NCBI GenBank assembly: GCA_016841525.1
Contig: JAENYZ010000001.1
Span: forward strand, 682,001 to 746,000
Length of the DNA: 64,000 nt
DNA from: Anaerolineaceae bacterium
GTDB taxonomy: Bacteria > Chloroflexota > Anaerolineae > Anaerolineales > Anaerolineaceae
Direction: 5' to 3'
Part shown: piece after piece, positions 46,273 through 56,245 of the stretch
Layout: each line of letters begins with the position of its first letter
Numbering within the stretch: the first letter of the stretch is position 1
Notes under the pieces: model-generated
The model's input: only the letters and a program-made list of their open reading frames with translations
The model's database searches: none
What the model was told of the DNA's origin: nothing
Made by a program: the position numbers and the translations under genes

Positions 46273-46288
46273 CTGGTATCCCCACCAG
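46273..46288. repeat. Short palindrome, same family (TCCC loop)
   Basis: CTGGTA / CACCAG with one mismatch around TCCC, 30 bases after the previous one. The pair repeats the arrangement at 24975/25037. Confidence 0.6.
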
Positions 46289-46316
46289 CAAAAACGTTAA
46301 ACGCAATGGATTAAAA

Positions 46317-46605
46317 ACAAATCCAACTTTAGCTGGTACTGCAGTGCTTACGCTAAATGCACCTGGGTGATCGTCTCCGACTTCGCTAAATCTGCAATCG
46401 TCCGGCTCAATTTCAGCACTCGGCGATAGGCCCGGGCTGTTAGCTGCCGCTGGCGCATGGCGGTCTTCATCAATGCCTGGCAAGGGTCATCCAGTGCATC
46501 AAAGGTCCCGAGATGCGTTTCTGGTAGCGCGTTACCGCTGAGGAAGAGCAGGTACAGTTTCGAGCCGGGTCTCCAAAGTACCCACACGGGCTAGCGTGTG
46601 ATTCA
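46317..46605 (-). pseudogene. comM: comM 3'-end fragment with internal deletion (copy 6)
   Basis: Reads [20 protein letters not shown] and MKTAMRQRQ, then jumps from CATCCAGTGC (near 46497) to the segment for RISGPL/YQKR (near 46510), so the middle, about 215 bases compared with copy 10, is gone. The stop codon at the end is lost by mutation. The upstream CPCGYFGD equivalent and the CACACGCT edge are still present at 46580-46605. Confidence 0.85.
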
Positions 46606-46752
46606 CTATCAAGAAAAGCTTAAAATAGTGATAAAATAAACTAAATTATGGGAACAAGATCATTCCAAAACCTGATTCCAGGCATTTATGATCATGGTGT
46701 ACAAATCCCACCACAGATTTGAAATCAACTTTTATTAAGAGAAGGTGTCGTT

Positions 46753-48207
46753 ATGATCGAAAAGATACAGCAAGAAATTACGCGTCTCAAGGGGTTGGGT
46801 GCCACCTACGTGGATACCCGCTGGTATCCCCTCGAAGAACAGAACTACCTTTTGATGTGGAACGGCAATCTCAAGACAACCGCATCCTCACGCGAAAGCG
46901 GTGTCGGCATTCGGGTGCTCTACAAGGGGGCTTGGGGTTTTTCGGCATCGTCTGACCTGAGCAACTTGAGTGCTCTCTACGAAAAGGCTTTCGATAACGC
47001 CCGAATAGCCGCTGAACGCGTTACTTTCCCGGTACGGCTGGCTGAGAAGGATGAGATTCAAGCTCAATTCGAGAGTCCCTGCCAGATTAATCCCTTTGAT
47101 ATTTCGCTGGCGGATAAAGTTGAATTTCTTAGGACGATGGATGAGAAGCTTAACCAGGAAGGTGTGGAGCAACGTATCAGCAACCTGAACTTCATGCGCA
47201 AAAAGATCGTTTTTCTGGATTCCGAAGGCAGCCAGATCGAGAAATTGATCACCGAGGTATTTTCATCTTTGCAGGTTACAGGGCGAGACGCTGATGGCGA
47301 CTCTCATGAACGCAAGTTTAACCTAGGCCGTCAGGGAGAAAGCCGCGGCTGGGAATCGATTGACATGAACATCTTCAGCGAAAACGCTGAACGGATTGTA
47401 AAAGAGTTGAACCAGGTCTTAGTGGCAGATAATTGTCCTAAGGATGACCGTTCCGTGATACTCCTACCAGGTATTATGTACTTACAAACGCACGAAACCA
47501 TTGGCCACGCTCTGGAATTGGATCGAATTTTAGGGTACGAATTGGCTTATGCAGGTGGTTCTTTTGTCACACTGGATGATTTTGGTAAATTGCGCTATGG
47601 GTCCGAGAAGTTAACCGCCCGCGCCGATGCGACCCTGCCCAATTCCCCAGGAAGCTTTGGCTATGATGACGATGGCATTCCTGCCAAAGATATCATTTTG
47701 ATCGATAAAGGTATTTTGGTGGGTGCTATTACCGGTCGGCAGATGGTCGAGGAAGCCAACGCCAGAGCGAGAAAACGCATCTTCCAAGAGAGCGGTGGTG
47801 CCAACCGGGCTACCACTTTCTACCGAGTGCCAATTGAACGCATGACCAATATCAATATCGATCCCGGAGATGATGGTACGCTTGATGACATTGTCGCTGA
47901 TACCGAAAAAGGCATCATCCTGGATGGCGACCGGAGCTGGTCGATCGGCTCAAACCGAGAGCAATTTCATTTTGGAGAGGAGATCGGCTGGCTGGTTGAA
48001 AATGGCGAGATCACCGACGTGGTCAAGAATCCCACTCACAAAGGTAACACCGTCAAATTCTGGAATTCACTCTCTGCTGTGGGTAATGAATCTACCTGGC
48101 AGGTCAAATACGTCGACAACTGCGGCAAGGGTCAGCCCAACCAGATCATGCAGCTCGGGCATGGCGTGCCAGCCTGCCGCTTCGATAATGTCAGGATAGG
48201 AGAATAA
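46753..48207 (+). CDS. tldD: TldD-family metalloprotease
   Basis: 484 residues, family length. It forms an operon with TldE two bases downstream. The zinc motif HExxxH is at His247-Glu248-His252 (HETIGHALELD), followed by the family glycine-rich patterns (NSPGSFGYDDDG near 298, and GGANRATTFYR). The N-terminal half holds the substrate-clamping domain (NYLLMWNGNLKTTASSRESGVGIRV). TldD is the catalytic subunit of a heterodimer that degrades unfolded peptides and processes peptide precursors such as microcins. Partner genes for a peptide product were not found nearby. The start ATG follows a purine-rich stretch (AAGAGAAGG). Confidence 0.9.
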   Translation: MIEKIQQEITRLKGLGATYVDTRWYPLEEQNYLLMWNGNLKTTASSRESGVGIRVLYKGAWGFSASSDLSNLSALYEKAFDNARIAAERVTFPVRLAEKDEIQAQFESPCQINPFDISLADKVEFLRTMDEKLNQEGVEQRISNLNFMRKKIVFLDSEGSQIEKLITEVFSSLQVTGRDADGDSHERKFNLGRQGESRGWESIDMNIFSENAERIVKELNQVLVADNCPKDDRSVILLPGIMYLQTHETIGHALELDRILGYELAYAGGSFVTLDDFGKLRYGSEKLTARADATLPNSPGSFGYDDDGIPAKDIILIDKGILVGAITGRQMVEEANARARKRIFQESGGANRATTFYRVPIERMTNINIDPGDDGTLDDIVADTEKGIILDGDRSWSIGSNREQFHFGEEIGWLVENGEITDVVKNPTHKGNTVKFWNSLSAVGNESTWQVKYVDNCGKGQPNQIMQLGHGVPACRFDNVRIGE

Positions 48208-48209
48208 CC

Positions 48210-49595
48210 ATGAAAGAGCGAATCTTACAAACCTTACGGGCGCTGAATGCCTATGCTGTGGAAAAAGGCTATGAAGTAGTGATATTCTTTCACGAAGAGG
48301 ATAGCTACCTGATGCGTTTTGCCAATTCAGCCGTTTCCTTAAATACCAACGAACATCTCATCCGCCTGGAAGCGACCGCCTACGAGGGCCGGAAGCGCGC
48401 CACTTATGAGATGATCACAGATTTAAACCAAATCGAGGCTATGAAACAGGGCATCGACTTCGCTGCAGAGATGGTGCATCACGCTATGCCATTGAGTTAC
48501 GACCCAACCATCCCAACCTTGAAAGCAGATTTCATCGATGAGAACGGTTATGATGCTGAACTTGCCAAACTCAGCAATGAAGAACGGTTGGCATACTTCA
48601 ACCAAGTTTCCCGGAATCTGGAAACAGAGGACCTTAAATTAGGTGGAATCTTCTCCAACGGCACCAACATTTTGGCTCAGATTAATACCAAATCGGAGTA
48701 CGCTCAATATTTCAAAACATCTGATTCACAAGTAACAGCGGTTTTATCACACCAGAAACTCAAATGGGAAGTAATTGCTGAGCAATCTGCGCAAAAAAAG
48801 ACCGATCTCGATCCAGAAAAATTAAACCGCGACCTGACTTTTCTGATCGAACACTATCAAAATGACGCTCCACAGCAACTACCCCTGGCTAGTTACGATA
48901 TTGTCTTTGGCCATGCTGCTACTGCTGAAATGGTGCGGTTCATGAACTGGATTGGCTTCAACGGCGGATTGATGAAACGTGGTTATTCATTTTTAACCGA
49001 AGAGGAAATTGGGCAAAAGATACTTTCTGAGAAAATCACACTCAAAGACGATCCTACAATACTTGAAACTTTTCCTCAAAAGCAAGATTTTATGGGGATA
49101 GATAGAAATCCTTACCCACTTTTCATGGATGGTGTATTCCAAGGTTTTATTTGGAACCAGGATGATGCAGATGAGTTTGGTGCAGAACCAACCGGCCACA
49201 CCGTAATGCACAATAGCTTAGTACTGGAAGGTGGCGAACAAGAAATTGATTCATTGCAAGATCTGGTCAAGCAGCCGCGCGAGAAAGATATTCTCTACAT
49301 TCCCTATTTGCACTATATGAACATTGTCAATCCTTCGCAAGGATTGATCACAGGTAGCTCGCGCTTCGGATCTCTTCTGCTTAAAGCTGATGGTTCTGTA
49401 GTGGTCCCTTACAATGTACGTCTAACCCAGAGCTTACTCGAAATTTTTGGCGAAAAAGTAGCGTGGCTTTCTAATAAAACCATTCCTTACAATGTATCCA
49501 ACAGTTACGGGGCACGTAACCCCATAGCATTAATAGTACCGAAATTCATTCGCGTTAACGATCTAGAAATCTCCCACGCCAACGATTCTTACTAA
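48210..49595 (+). CDS. tldE: TldE/PmbA-like partner subunit
   Basis: 461 residues, starting two bases after the tldD stop, with GGAGAATAAC as ribosome site. It has the TldE/PmbA fold pattern: N-terminal FHEEDSYLMRFANSAVS, a conserved central stretch (GTNILAQINTKSEYAQYF) and a C-terminal domain with HNSLVLEGG and ITGSSRFG. The zinc-binding HExxxH motif of TldD is absent, as expected for the non-catalytic partner. Together they form the TldD/E protease. A perfect hairpin begins 25 bases after the stop, likely the transcription end. Confidence 0.85.
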   Translation: MKERILQTLRALNAYAVEKGYEVVIFFHEEDSYLMRFANSAVSLNTNEHLIRLEATAYEGRKRATYEMITDLNQIEAMKQGIDFAAEMVHHAMPLSYDPTIPTLKADFIDENGYDAELAKLSNEERLAYFNQVSRNLETEDLKLGGIFSNGTNILAQINTKSEYAQYFKTSDSQVTAVLSHQKLKWEVIAEQSAQKKTDLDPEKLNRDLTFLIEHYQNDAPQQLPLASYDIVFGHAATAEMVRFMNWIGFNGGLMKRGYSFLTEEEIGQKILSEKITLKDDPTILETFPQKQDFMGIDRNPYPLFMDGVFQGFIWNQDDADEFGAEPTGHTVMHNSLVLEGGEQEIDSLQDLVKQPREKDILYIPYLHYMNIVNPSQGLITGSSRFGSLLLKADGSVVVPYNVRLTQSLLEIFGEKVAWLSNKTIPYNVSNSYGARNPIALIVPKFIRVNDLEISHANDSY

Positions 49596-49619
49596 TAATT
49601 GCGCAAAATAGAAACCTTA

Positions 49620-49649
49620 ATTATCTCTGGTGTCCCCACCAGAGATAAT
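49620..49649. repeat. Perfect 13-bp palindrome, GGTG/CACC hairpin family (TCCC loop)
   Basis: ATTATCTCTGGTG-type arm (49620-49632) pairs with its complement around TCCC. It lies between the tldE stop and the comM fragment stop at 49666, with the same order as at 24975 and 46218. Confidence 0.8.
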
Positions 49650-49665
49650 ATTTAACTTGCCAGAT

Positions 49666-49778
49666 TCACATCAACGCCAGCTTAGGCCGGTACTGCAGCA
49701 CCTCCGCTAGATGCACCTGGGTGATCGCCTCAGACCCTGCCAGATCTGCGGTAGTGCGGCTCAATATCAGCACCTGGT
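49666..49778 (-). pseudogene. comM: comM 3'-end fragment (copy 7)
   Basis: Only about 113 bases: LAEVLQYRPKLALM with a TGA at 49666, AITQVHL, then similarity ends at the AYHR segment near 49778. The rest to 50295, upstream of the regulator gene, is AT-rich and empty of genes. Confidence 0.75.
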
Positions 49779-50295
49779 GTATCTATGACGCTCATCTTTA
49801 CTCTGAAAAGGTCTGTGACCTTCCAGAGTTCTTTTGTGATCAACATATCCTGATCAAACTTTATAACAAGTTATTATCAATTTAAAAAATAAGGACTCGC
49901 TTTGGAAGTCTTCATACGCCACTTCTACGTATTCCATCAAGATCAACTTACAAGAACACTTCTGACAAAATTTTTGGTATCCTTGAATACAGAAATAAAC
50001 AAAATTACTCAGATCAATATAAGATCCCAACACTTACGATTTATCCTGAATTATTGACCATAAATGACGATATTATCCCAATATCTAGTAGACATTGACC
50101 TGAGTGTTAAAGTTGTATCTCCCTTATAATCGTTCAAAGATTGGAGTTGAGTACGCTGAACTAAGAAAGCTGGCAGCATTGAAGGATGCCCGAATAAATC
50201 AGGTGTAAAAATAAATTATACTTACAGGTAGGTCTTTCAGTTCTTTACTTGGCTCATTTTATTGACATCACCAGTCTCTACAGAATTCTGATAAG

Positions 50296-53112
50296 ATGAC
50301 TCCTACACTATTGAAAATTAAAATCTGCTCTCCCCAACTTCGGCGAAGTCTGGTTCCGCGACCCCAATTAATTGAGCAGCTTAACTTAGCCCTTCAACGA
50401 AAATTAACATTGATTTCAGCGCCTGCTGGTTTTGGCAAAACGACACTAGTAGGAATGTGGCTCAAACAGGCCAGCCTTTCTGCTGCCTGGTATTCGCTTG
50501 AAGATAGTGATAATGAACCATTAAGATTTCTAGATTACCTTGTGACTGCTTTGCAAAATATTGACCAGGGTCTGGGAAGGCAAACACAAGCACAGCTTTG
50601 GTGTGGCCAACCTCCAACTTTTGATCAACTCCTGACAGTCTTGCTGAATGAAATTCTAGAATACCAGAATGAAATAATCATCGTTTTAGATGATTTCCAT
50701 CATATAAATTCATTAGTGATCCAAGATGGTTTGGACTATTTGCTGAAGCATTTTCCACCCAACGTTCACCTGATTGTTGTGACCCGCTCGGACCCCCCAT
50801 TGCCTATTAGCCGCTTAAGAAGCTTGGGACAGCTGGTAGAATTGCGCGCTGCTCAACTTCGGTTTTCGCCACAGGAGGTCAGGCATTTTCTCACCCGGTT
50901 ACAGAAGCTTGATCTTGACCCTCAGCAAATTAATATGCTTGATCAGCGCACAGAAGGTTGGATCAGCGGTTTACAGCTTGCAGCACTTTCTTTGCAGGAT
51001 CGAAATACAGAAAGCGCAGCGGCGTTTATCACTTCATTTTCTGGTTCACACCGTTTTATTCTGGATTATTTATTAGAAGAAGTTCTACTTCAGGAAACTC
51101 CGGATGTACAGCATTTCATGCTTCAAACATCCATATTAACGCGATTTAATGCATCATTGTGTGATGCTGTCACAGGAAGGACCAATAGTCAGGAGCTAAT
51201 CGAAAGTTTGGAACGAAGTAATCTGTTCGTTTTCTCTCTGGATAATGAGAAGTGCTGGTATCGTTTCCATGCATTATTTGCTGATTTACTCCAAAAACAC
51301 CTTCATCAATTGGGTATTGAAGAAATTCAAGATCTTCATTTAAAGGCTAGTAATTGGCATCAAACGCATGGATCGCTCAATGACGCGATTGACCATGCTT
51401 TACACGCGGGCAGTTCAGAAAGGGCCGTTGACTTGATTGAGCTCAATACGATGAATGGTTTTGCCCAAGGTGAGTTTTATCCATTTCAATATTGGATAGA
51501 AAAGATACCTCCAACGCTTGTTAAAGAACGCCCATTGCTTTGCATTGCAGCTGCCTGGGCAGAAATTTGGACCAGCAGCCATTCAATCAGCCGGGGAGAT
51601 TTATGGATGCAGCGAGCTAACACTGCTCTATCTACCATAGATCCCGATGTGAAACCAGCATGGCACAACCTCCAAACCGGTGGAAAAACCTTCAACTTGA
51701 CAATCCGCCAGATTGCCAATAGCTACCAGTATGCATACGAGGCGCTCAGCGTTGCGTTGCGAAGTAAACCAAATCAGAGCTGGATTGATAAGGCAAAAGA
51801 TGCGCTTAAAATCATCCCTGATGAGCTTCAGGTTTTACGTGGGGTGGTTTTTGCGCAACTAGGCATAACACAAATGGCAATAGGCAATTTGCAAGACGCT
51901 ATGAAGGCTTTCGACAAGGCCCAACATCTAGGCAGAAGCGGTGGTAACAATTATGGGGCATTATTGGCAACATATATTCAGGCTGGGATTGTTCGTCTCA
52001 ATGGTGAGTTGGATCATGCCGAATCGCTTCTTCGCCAGGCAATTACGGAACAGGTTACCCCGATGGATCCCATCAGCCGTCACCCCCCTATTATGGGCGC
52101 AATCTTCGCCGCATTGGGTGATATCTTGCGTGAACGCGGGCAACTTGACACTGCCCTTGATTTTCTGGAAAGTGGTCTGGAAACCTGTAAACCGGCTGTA
52201 ATGGGAGACCTTGGGATTGGAACAAACCAGACTATTGAGGAAGAAGGCTATGTTTTAGCAGCTGTTGCTCTGGCAAGGTTGAAATATGTAAGTGACTTTA
52301 ATTGTCAGGATACAATTTTAGAGGCTTTGGCAAATCGTTGTTCCTCCGGCCTCAAGCGGTATGTCCGGTTACATCAAGTTCGATTATGGTTATCTGAACT
52401 AGGATTGACTTCAGGTGGGCTGCAAAAGGCACTAAGCTGGACGAGAAACCAGGAGCTACAAGTAGTGAACCCTGTCTGGGATTGGGATTACGAGATTCTA
52501 ACCCGCCTCACATTGGTACGAGTTAAACTGGCCCAAGCCAGACTTGACTCGCTGCCAGGAGATCACCCCCAATGGCAGGAAATACTGGGGTTTTTAGAAG
52601 ATCAAAGCAAGGTGTGCCTTGATCGGGATTGGATTGAAAGATCCTTTGAAGCCCAAATCCTCAAAGCGATTGCATATCACGAGTCAGGAAAGGTAGATTT
52701 GGCTCTTGAAGAATTCGGGCAAGTTTTATTATTAGCACGCAACAAGGGATATCAAAGGGTTTTCTTAGATGAAGGCCCTCAAATGCTGGCTCTGCTCACT
52801 GAAGCACTCAAGAAAGGTGTCGCACCTGATACTGTTAAGGCGTTGCTCTCAGCGAGTTCAGAAAAGTCTTTTCTATATAATCGAACCGTATCTGGAACTG
52901 CAAATACAGAGTTGCCGCTAACGAGGCGGGAAATTGAAGTCCTCAAGTTGATCGCAGCAGGTTTGACGAATGCGGAAATTTGCCGAGAGTTATCGATTGC
53001 AATGGGAACAGTCAAACGCCACGCAGCTAATATTAATCTCAAGCTCGATACGCACAACCGGACTCAAGCAATTGCTCGTGCACGTGAGCTTGGTGTGTTG
53101 ATAAAGGACTGA
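50296..53112 (+). CDS. MalT-like LuxR-family ATP-dependent regulator
   Basis: 938 residues, the size of large MalT-type (STAND) regulators. Walker A is SAPAGFGKTT (41-50) and Walker B IIIVLDDFHHI near 130; NB-ARC-like motifs continue to about 320. The middle (about 350-840) is TPR-like helical repeats. The C-terminal LuxR HTH is at about 872-935 (LTRREIEVLKLIAAGLTNAEICRELSIA and GTVKRHAANI). Such proteins bind an inducer and ATP, oligomerise and activate promoters. The inducer is not known. The downstream small genes at 53231 and 53483 could be targets or an operon. The ATG has no strong ribosome site. Confidence 0.85.
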   Translation: MTPTLLKIKICSPQLRRSLVPRPQLIEQLNLALQRKLTLISAPAGFGKTTLVGMWLKQASLSAAWYSLEDSDNEPLRFLDYLVTALQNIDQGLGRQTQAQLWCGQPPTFDQLLTVLLNEILEYQNEIIIVLDDFHHINSLVIQDGLDYLLKHFPPNVHLIVVTRSDPPLPISRLRSLGQLVELRAAQLRFSPQEVRHFLTRLQKLDLDPQQINMLDQRTEGWISGLQLAALSLQDRNTESAAAFITSFSGSHRFILDYLLEEVLLQETPDVQHFMLQTSILTRFNASLCDAVTGRTNSQELIESLERSNLFVFSLDNEKCWYRFHALFADLLQKHLHQLGIEEIQDLHLKASNWHQTHGSLNDAIDHALHAGSSERAVDLIELNTMNGFAQGEFYPFQYWIEKIPPTLVKERPLLCIAAAWAEIWTSSHSISRGDLWMQRANTALSTIDPDVKPAWHNLQTGGKTFNLTIRQIANSYQYAYEALSVALRSKPNQSWIDKAKDALKIIPDELQVLRGVVFAQLGITQMAIGNLQDAMKAFDKAQHLGRSGGNNYGALLATYIQAGIVRLNGELDHAESLLRQAITEQVTPMDPISRHPPIMGAIFAALGDILRERGQLDTALDFLESGLETCKPAVMGDLGIGTNQTIEEEGYVLAAVALARLKYVSDFNCQDTILEALANRCSSGLKRYVRLHQVRLWLSELGLTSGGLQKALSWTRNQELQVVNPVWDWDYEILTRLTLVRVKLAQARLDSLPGDHPQWQEILGFLEDQSKVCLDRDWIERSFEAQILKAIAYHESGKVDLALEEFGQVLLLARNKGYQRVFLDEGPQMLALLTEALKKGVAPDTVKALLSASSEKSFLYNRTVSGTANTELPLTRREIEVLKLIAAGLTNAEICRELSIAMGTVKRHAANINLKLDTHNRTQAIARARELGVLIKD

Positions 53113-53230
53113 TAGGGAATTCCCTTACAAAATACAACCGAAATACAACTTATGGCTGATGCAACTACACCCAATGTCCTGCTATTATGGGGGTGTCAAT
53201 CTGAGACTATTTAATAAGGAGTATGAAATA

Positions 53231-53419
53231 ATGAAAAAAGGTCTGTTAATTTCAGGTGCGGTTTCGTTGGTATTGGCTGTTGTTATCTTCCTCTTGGATC
53301 TGACTAAATTCAAGTTCTTCGTTGGAGCGACGAATGTCAAGATTTATCCAGCGGCTTTCTTTGGCTTGCTGGGGTTGATCCTAATTATTCGAGGTGTTTG
53401 GAAACAGTCTGCTGTTTGA
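53231..53419 (+). CDS. Small two-helix membrane protein
   Basis: 62 residues from the ATG at 53231, with AAGGAG nine bases upstream (a second ATG between is too close to the site). Two hydrophobic segments (about 4-22, LISGAVSLVLAVVIFLLD, and 38-56, AAFFGLLGLILIIRGVW) separated by a basic loop. No family recognised. It lies 118 bp after the regulator stop and 63 bp before the next small gene, so the three could be transcribed together. Confidence 0.65.
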   Translation: MKKGLLISGAVSLVLAVVIFLLDLTKFKFFVGATNVKIYPAAFFGLLGLILIIRGVWKQSAV

Positions 53420-53482
53420 TGGTTATTCTCTCGGGAGAATCCAAACTGTGGAATCCTCAGTTTGGACCAGAAGGCCGATTAT

Positions 53483-53698
53483 ATGTCCAATCAGCAGATC
53501 TTATACGAAATAACTGTCCGGGGTGTACTGGATATGAGCTGGCAAGATTTTCTGGATGGTCTATCAACAACGATCGAGGGCGAGAACACTATCCTGTCAT
53601 GTAGTGTTCCAGATCAGTCAGCTCTGTATGGGATTATCAATCGACTGCGAGATCTAGGCCTGGAGTTGATCGCAATAGAGCGAAAGGAATCTGAATAG
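53483..53698 (+). CDS. Small conserved hypothetical protein
   Basis: 71 residues from the ATG at 53483, with AGAAGG upstream; an ATG seven codons earlier is less likely. A pattern of YEITVRGVLDMSWQDFLDGLSTT, then SCSVPDQSALYGIINRLRDLGLELIAIER, suggests a small alpha/beta fold, with a strand pair and the helix LYGIINRLRDLGL. I recognise this motif from small uncharacterised proteins of this bacterial phylum, often near regulators. Function unknown. A hairpin terminator begins right after the stop. Confidence 0.6.
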   Translation: MSNQQILYEITVRGVLDMSWQDFLDGLSTTIEGENTILSCSVPDQSALYGIINRLRDLGLELIAIERKESE

Positions 53699-53741
53699 AA
53701 TAAGCCTGGATTTGAGAAGAAAACTCAAGACTAGGCTTATT
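53699..53741 (+). terminator. Terminator-like hairpin after the small genes
   Basis: AATAAGCCT pairs with AGGCTTATT, and inside TTGAG pairs with CTCAA. There is no T run afterwards, so efficiency is uncertain. Confidence 0.55.
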
Positions 53742-53911
53742 GCTTAATCACAACCATTGGGAAAAATGGTGAGTTGTGAATCTTCACATTTATCACCAAT
53801 CTATATTTCCCCAAAAACGAAGCGGAGAGGGTTCAGATCAAGCAAAGAATTAGCCGAAAGGGCTTTGTTCTCACTAGTGAAGATGCCAACGAGTGGTCAT
53901 GTTCTGTCAAC

Positions 53912-54152
53912 TCACATCAGCTCCAGCTTCGGTCGGTACTGCAGTGCCTCCGCCAGGTGCACCTGGGTGATTGCTTCGGAGCCCGCTAAATCTGCAATCG
54001 TACGGCTCAATTTCAGCACCCAGTGATAGGCCCGGGCTGTCAACTGAAGCTGTCGCATGGCGGTTTTCATCAGTGCGTGACAGGGATCATCCAGGGCGCA
54101 GTACTTGCGAACTTGCCTTGGGTGCATGTCGGCGTTGCTAGCAATATCCGAA
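53912..54152 (-). pseudogene. comM: comM 3'-end fragment (copy 8)
   Basis: The 71-codon open frame reads NADMHPRQVRKYCALDDPCH, LTARAYHWVLKLSRT and ITQVHLAEALQYRPKLELM with TGA at 53912. Similarity to the other copies is high and breaks off near 54152. The 54180-54383 stretch behind it has nothing else. Confidence 0.85.
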
Positions 54153-54165
54153 GCGCAATTCTCTT

Positions 54166-54179
54166 AGGTGTCCTCACCT
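54166..54179. repeat. Short palindrome, GGTG/CACC hairpin family (TCCT loop)
   Basis: AGGTG / CACCT around TCCT, directly beyond the upstream edge of comM copy 8. An outer arm could pair with wobble. Weaker than other members. Confidence 0.45.
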
Positions 54180-54383
54180 GTGGGAAACCCTACACCCGTG
54201 GGCATCAGAAAATTTTTACATTATTAATAAATGAGTTGTGCGCTGAGACACCTTAATTTAATTTGTTCTTCTTCCCAAATTAAGATTCAATCCCTCCTTT
54301 TTCAGGCAATACAAAACATAACCCTTGATTTTGTTTATTCGGAATATAACTAACTACATAATTGTAGTGTAATTATCAAATCT

Positions 54384-54758
54384 TTATTTTGCACCTTGGA
54401 AGTAAAGGTATCCAAACCAAATGGCCAGTCCCAAGTGACCGAGGAATGGGATCCACATCATCCAATTTCCCATTCCCTGGAAAAGTGCGATGATCCAAAA
54501 AATTGACGCAATCCCGGAATGGACCGTTTCACCAAGAATGACGTTGCGTCGTGCTTCTGAAGGCATATCCTGTCTGACTTGCCAAAAAATGACAGCCCAA
54601 CCAATCAACGATGCACCAAAAATCCTGGCGATAAGAATGCCATCTTCGTTCAATGTTATGTTAAAGATTCCTGGCAATGTATTGGGGAGGAATGCCAACC
54701 AAATCCCAAAAATGATCGCAAATATTGCACCGGCAATAAATGCAGCCTTAATTTTCAT
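54384..54758 (-). CDS. Small four-helix membrane protein
   Basis: 124 residues with four membrane helices (about 5-25, 45-62, 75-92, 98-118). The pattern of short loops, with a few charged residues (QVRQDMPSEARR between helices 2 and 3), resembles DUF4345-type or similar four-helix proteins, without a firm match. The start follows GAAAGGA. It is isolated: a comM fragment lies on one side and 300 bp of empty sequence on the other. It is likely a membrane protein of unknown function. Confidence 0.6.
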   Translation of the reverse strand: MKIKAAFIAGAIFAIIFGIWLAFLPNTLPGIFNITLNEDGILIARIFGASLIGWAVIFWQVRQDMPSEARRNVILGETVHSGIASIFWIIALFQGMGNWMMWIPFLGHLGLAIWFGYLYFQGAK

Positions 54759-55061
54759 TTTGATTTCCTTTCGAAATAATTCGATTTATGAAAATTGAGC
54801 TTGGAAAATGAAATTACCGATGGCTCATAAACAGGTTGTTATTATTCTTTTTCCCTATATTTCCTCCTTTCAAAAAAAATTCCACTGATAAGTCAATGAA
54901 ATTCTATTTATCATCTTCAATGTAGCAAATTAACATCAAAAATACAATACTGACTTTTTCCTGAAAACCGAGCAAGAATTTTCTTATTTAGCGTTGTATA
55001 ATATAGATGACTCGCCTCATCACTTTCATCACTTTCAACACCCATTTTAAGAAAATATCAA
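54759..55061. other. AT-rich divergent promoter region
   Basis: Between the leftward membrane protein and the rightward dehydrogenase. A TATAAT at 54997-55002 has no good -35 partner. No gene or repeat was recognised. Confidence 0.35.
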
Positions 55062-56099
55062 ATGACGAATGGATGGTTTGATATGGAAAATACAATGAAT
55101 ATTGGTTATGCAGCCTTGACGAAAGGCGCACAACTTACTCGTTTCATCTATAAGGCACCACCTTTGAAACAAAATGAGGTACGCATTGCGATTACTCACT
55201 GCGGATTATGCGGAACAGATATCCAGGGAATTGATAATTATTACCAGATCGTTGACTACCCGTTTGTCCCCGGGCACGAGATCGTTGGGATTATTACAGA
55301 GGCCGGGTCAGCTGTCTCACCCAGTCGGATAGGAGAACGGGTCGGTGTTGGATGGCAGGGGAGATCTTGCATGCAGTGTGAATGGTGTCTTAAGGGAGAT
55401 GTTCACCTATGTATGGAAGTGGCTGAAAATGGCTCGTGGACGCCTTATGGCGGCTTTTCTTCCTCGATCACAGTGGAAGATGGGTTTGCATACCCCCTTC
55501 CTCCAGAGATCCCGTCAGAAGTAGCGGCCGTGTTGATGTGTGCAGGGATAACGGTCTATACAGCATTGAAAAAATTTTACGCATCACCCTCGCTAAACAT
55601 CGGTATCATTGGAATTGGCGGTCTGGGTCATCTTGCTATAACTTTTGCTAAAGCGATGGGATACAAAGTTACTGCCATCTCATCTTCCCCTCACAAGTGT
55701 GAAGAAGCCCTCACACTGGGTGCCGATTGGTTCATAGATTCCTCCGACAGGGCTGCTCTCGGAAAAATGGAATTTTCATTTGATTTGTTGTTCGTCACTG
55801 CACATGGCGGCTTTGTATGGGAGAGAATGCTAAAAATCCTGAAGAAGAAAGGCAAGGTGGTCCTTTTAGGGTTCCCTGACATCAATGTTGATTCCGTTGA
55901 CCTGGTCGCGCATGAATTGAGCATAGAGGGCTCATTTGTTGGCAATCAGAATAATATGCGCGATATGCTCCAGTTTGCCCAGAAACATGCGATAAGACCA
56001 ATGATTGAGGTGATGCCCATGTCACATGTCAACGAGGCTATTAAAAGGCTTAAACAAAACCAGGCGCACTATCGAATTGTTTTGCAAAACGACTTTTAG
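55062..56099 (+). CDS. Zinc-dependent alcohol dehydrogenase (cinnamyl-alcohol-dehydrogenase-like)
   Basis: 345 residues as drawn, but later starts at 55083 or 55095 (MNIGYAALTKG) are more like family members, and none has a strong ribosome site. The catalytic zinc ligands are visible in HCGLCGTDI and PGHEIVG, and the structural zinc site is SCMQCEWCLKGDVHLC, four cysteines. The Rossmann motif is GIGGLGHLAI (near residue 187). The mixture matches the YahK/CAD group of medium-chain dehydrogenases, which reduce aldehydes with NADPH. The substrate is unknown. No operon partner. Confidence 0.85.
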   Translation: MTNGWFDMENTMNIGYAALTKGAQLTRFIYKAPPLKQNEVRIAITHCGLCGTDIQGIDNYYQIVDYPFVPGHEIVGIITEAGSAVSPSRIGERVGVGWQGRSCMQCEWCLKGDVHLCMEVAENGSWTPYGGFSSSITVEDGFAYPLPPEIPSEVAAVLMCAGITVYTALKKFYASPSLNIGIIGIGGLGHLAITFAKAMGYKVTAISSSPHKCEEALTLGADWFIDSSDRAALGKMEFSFDLLFVTAHGGFVWERMLKILKKKGKVVLLGFPDINVDSVDLVAHELSIEGSFVGNQNNMRDMLQFAQKHAIRPMIEVMPMSHVNEAIKRLKQNQAHYRIVLQNDF

Positions 56100-56245
56100 T
56101 ATTATTTGATCCTACAACAACGCATTAATTATTATTTTACGAGATTGTGATTTTCAAAATTACAAAATACTTTGACTTCGCTGGTATCCACATTGCGGAT
56201 CGTCCAGTAAGGGAAGGACCAGTGAAAATAATGCACTCGCTAACT

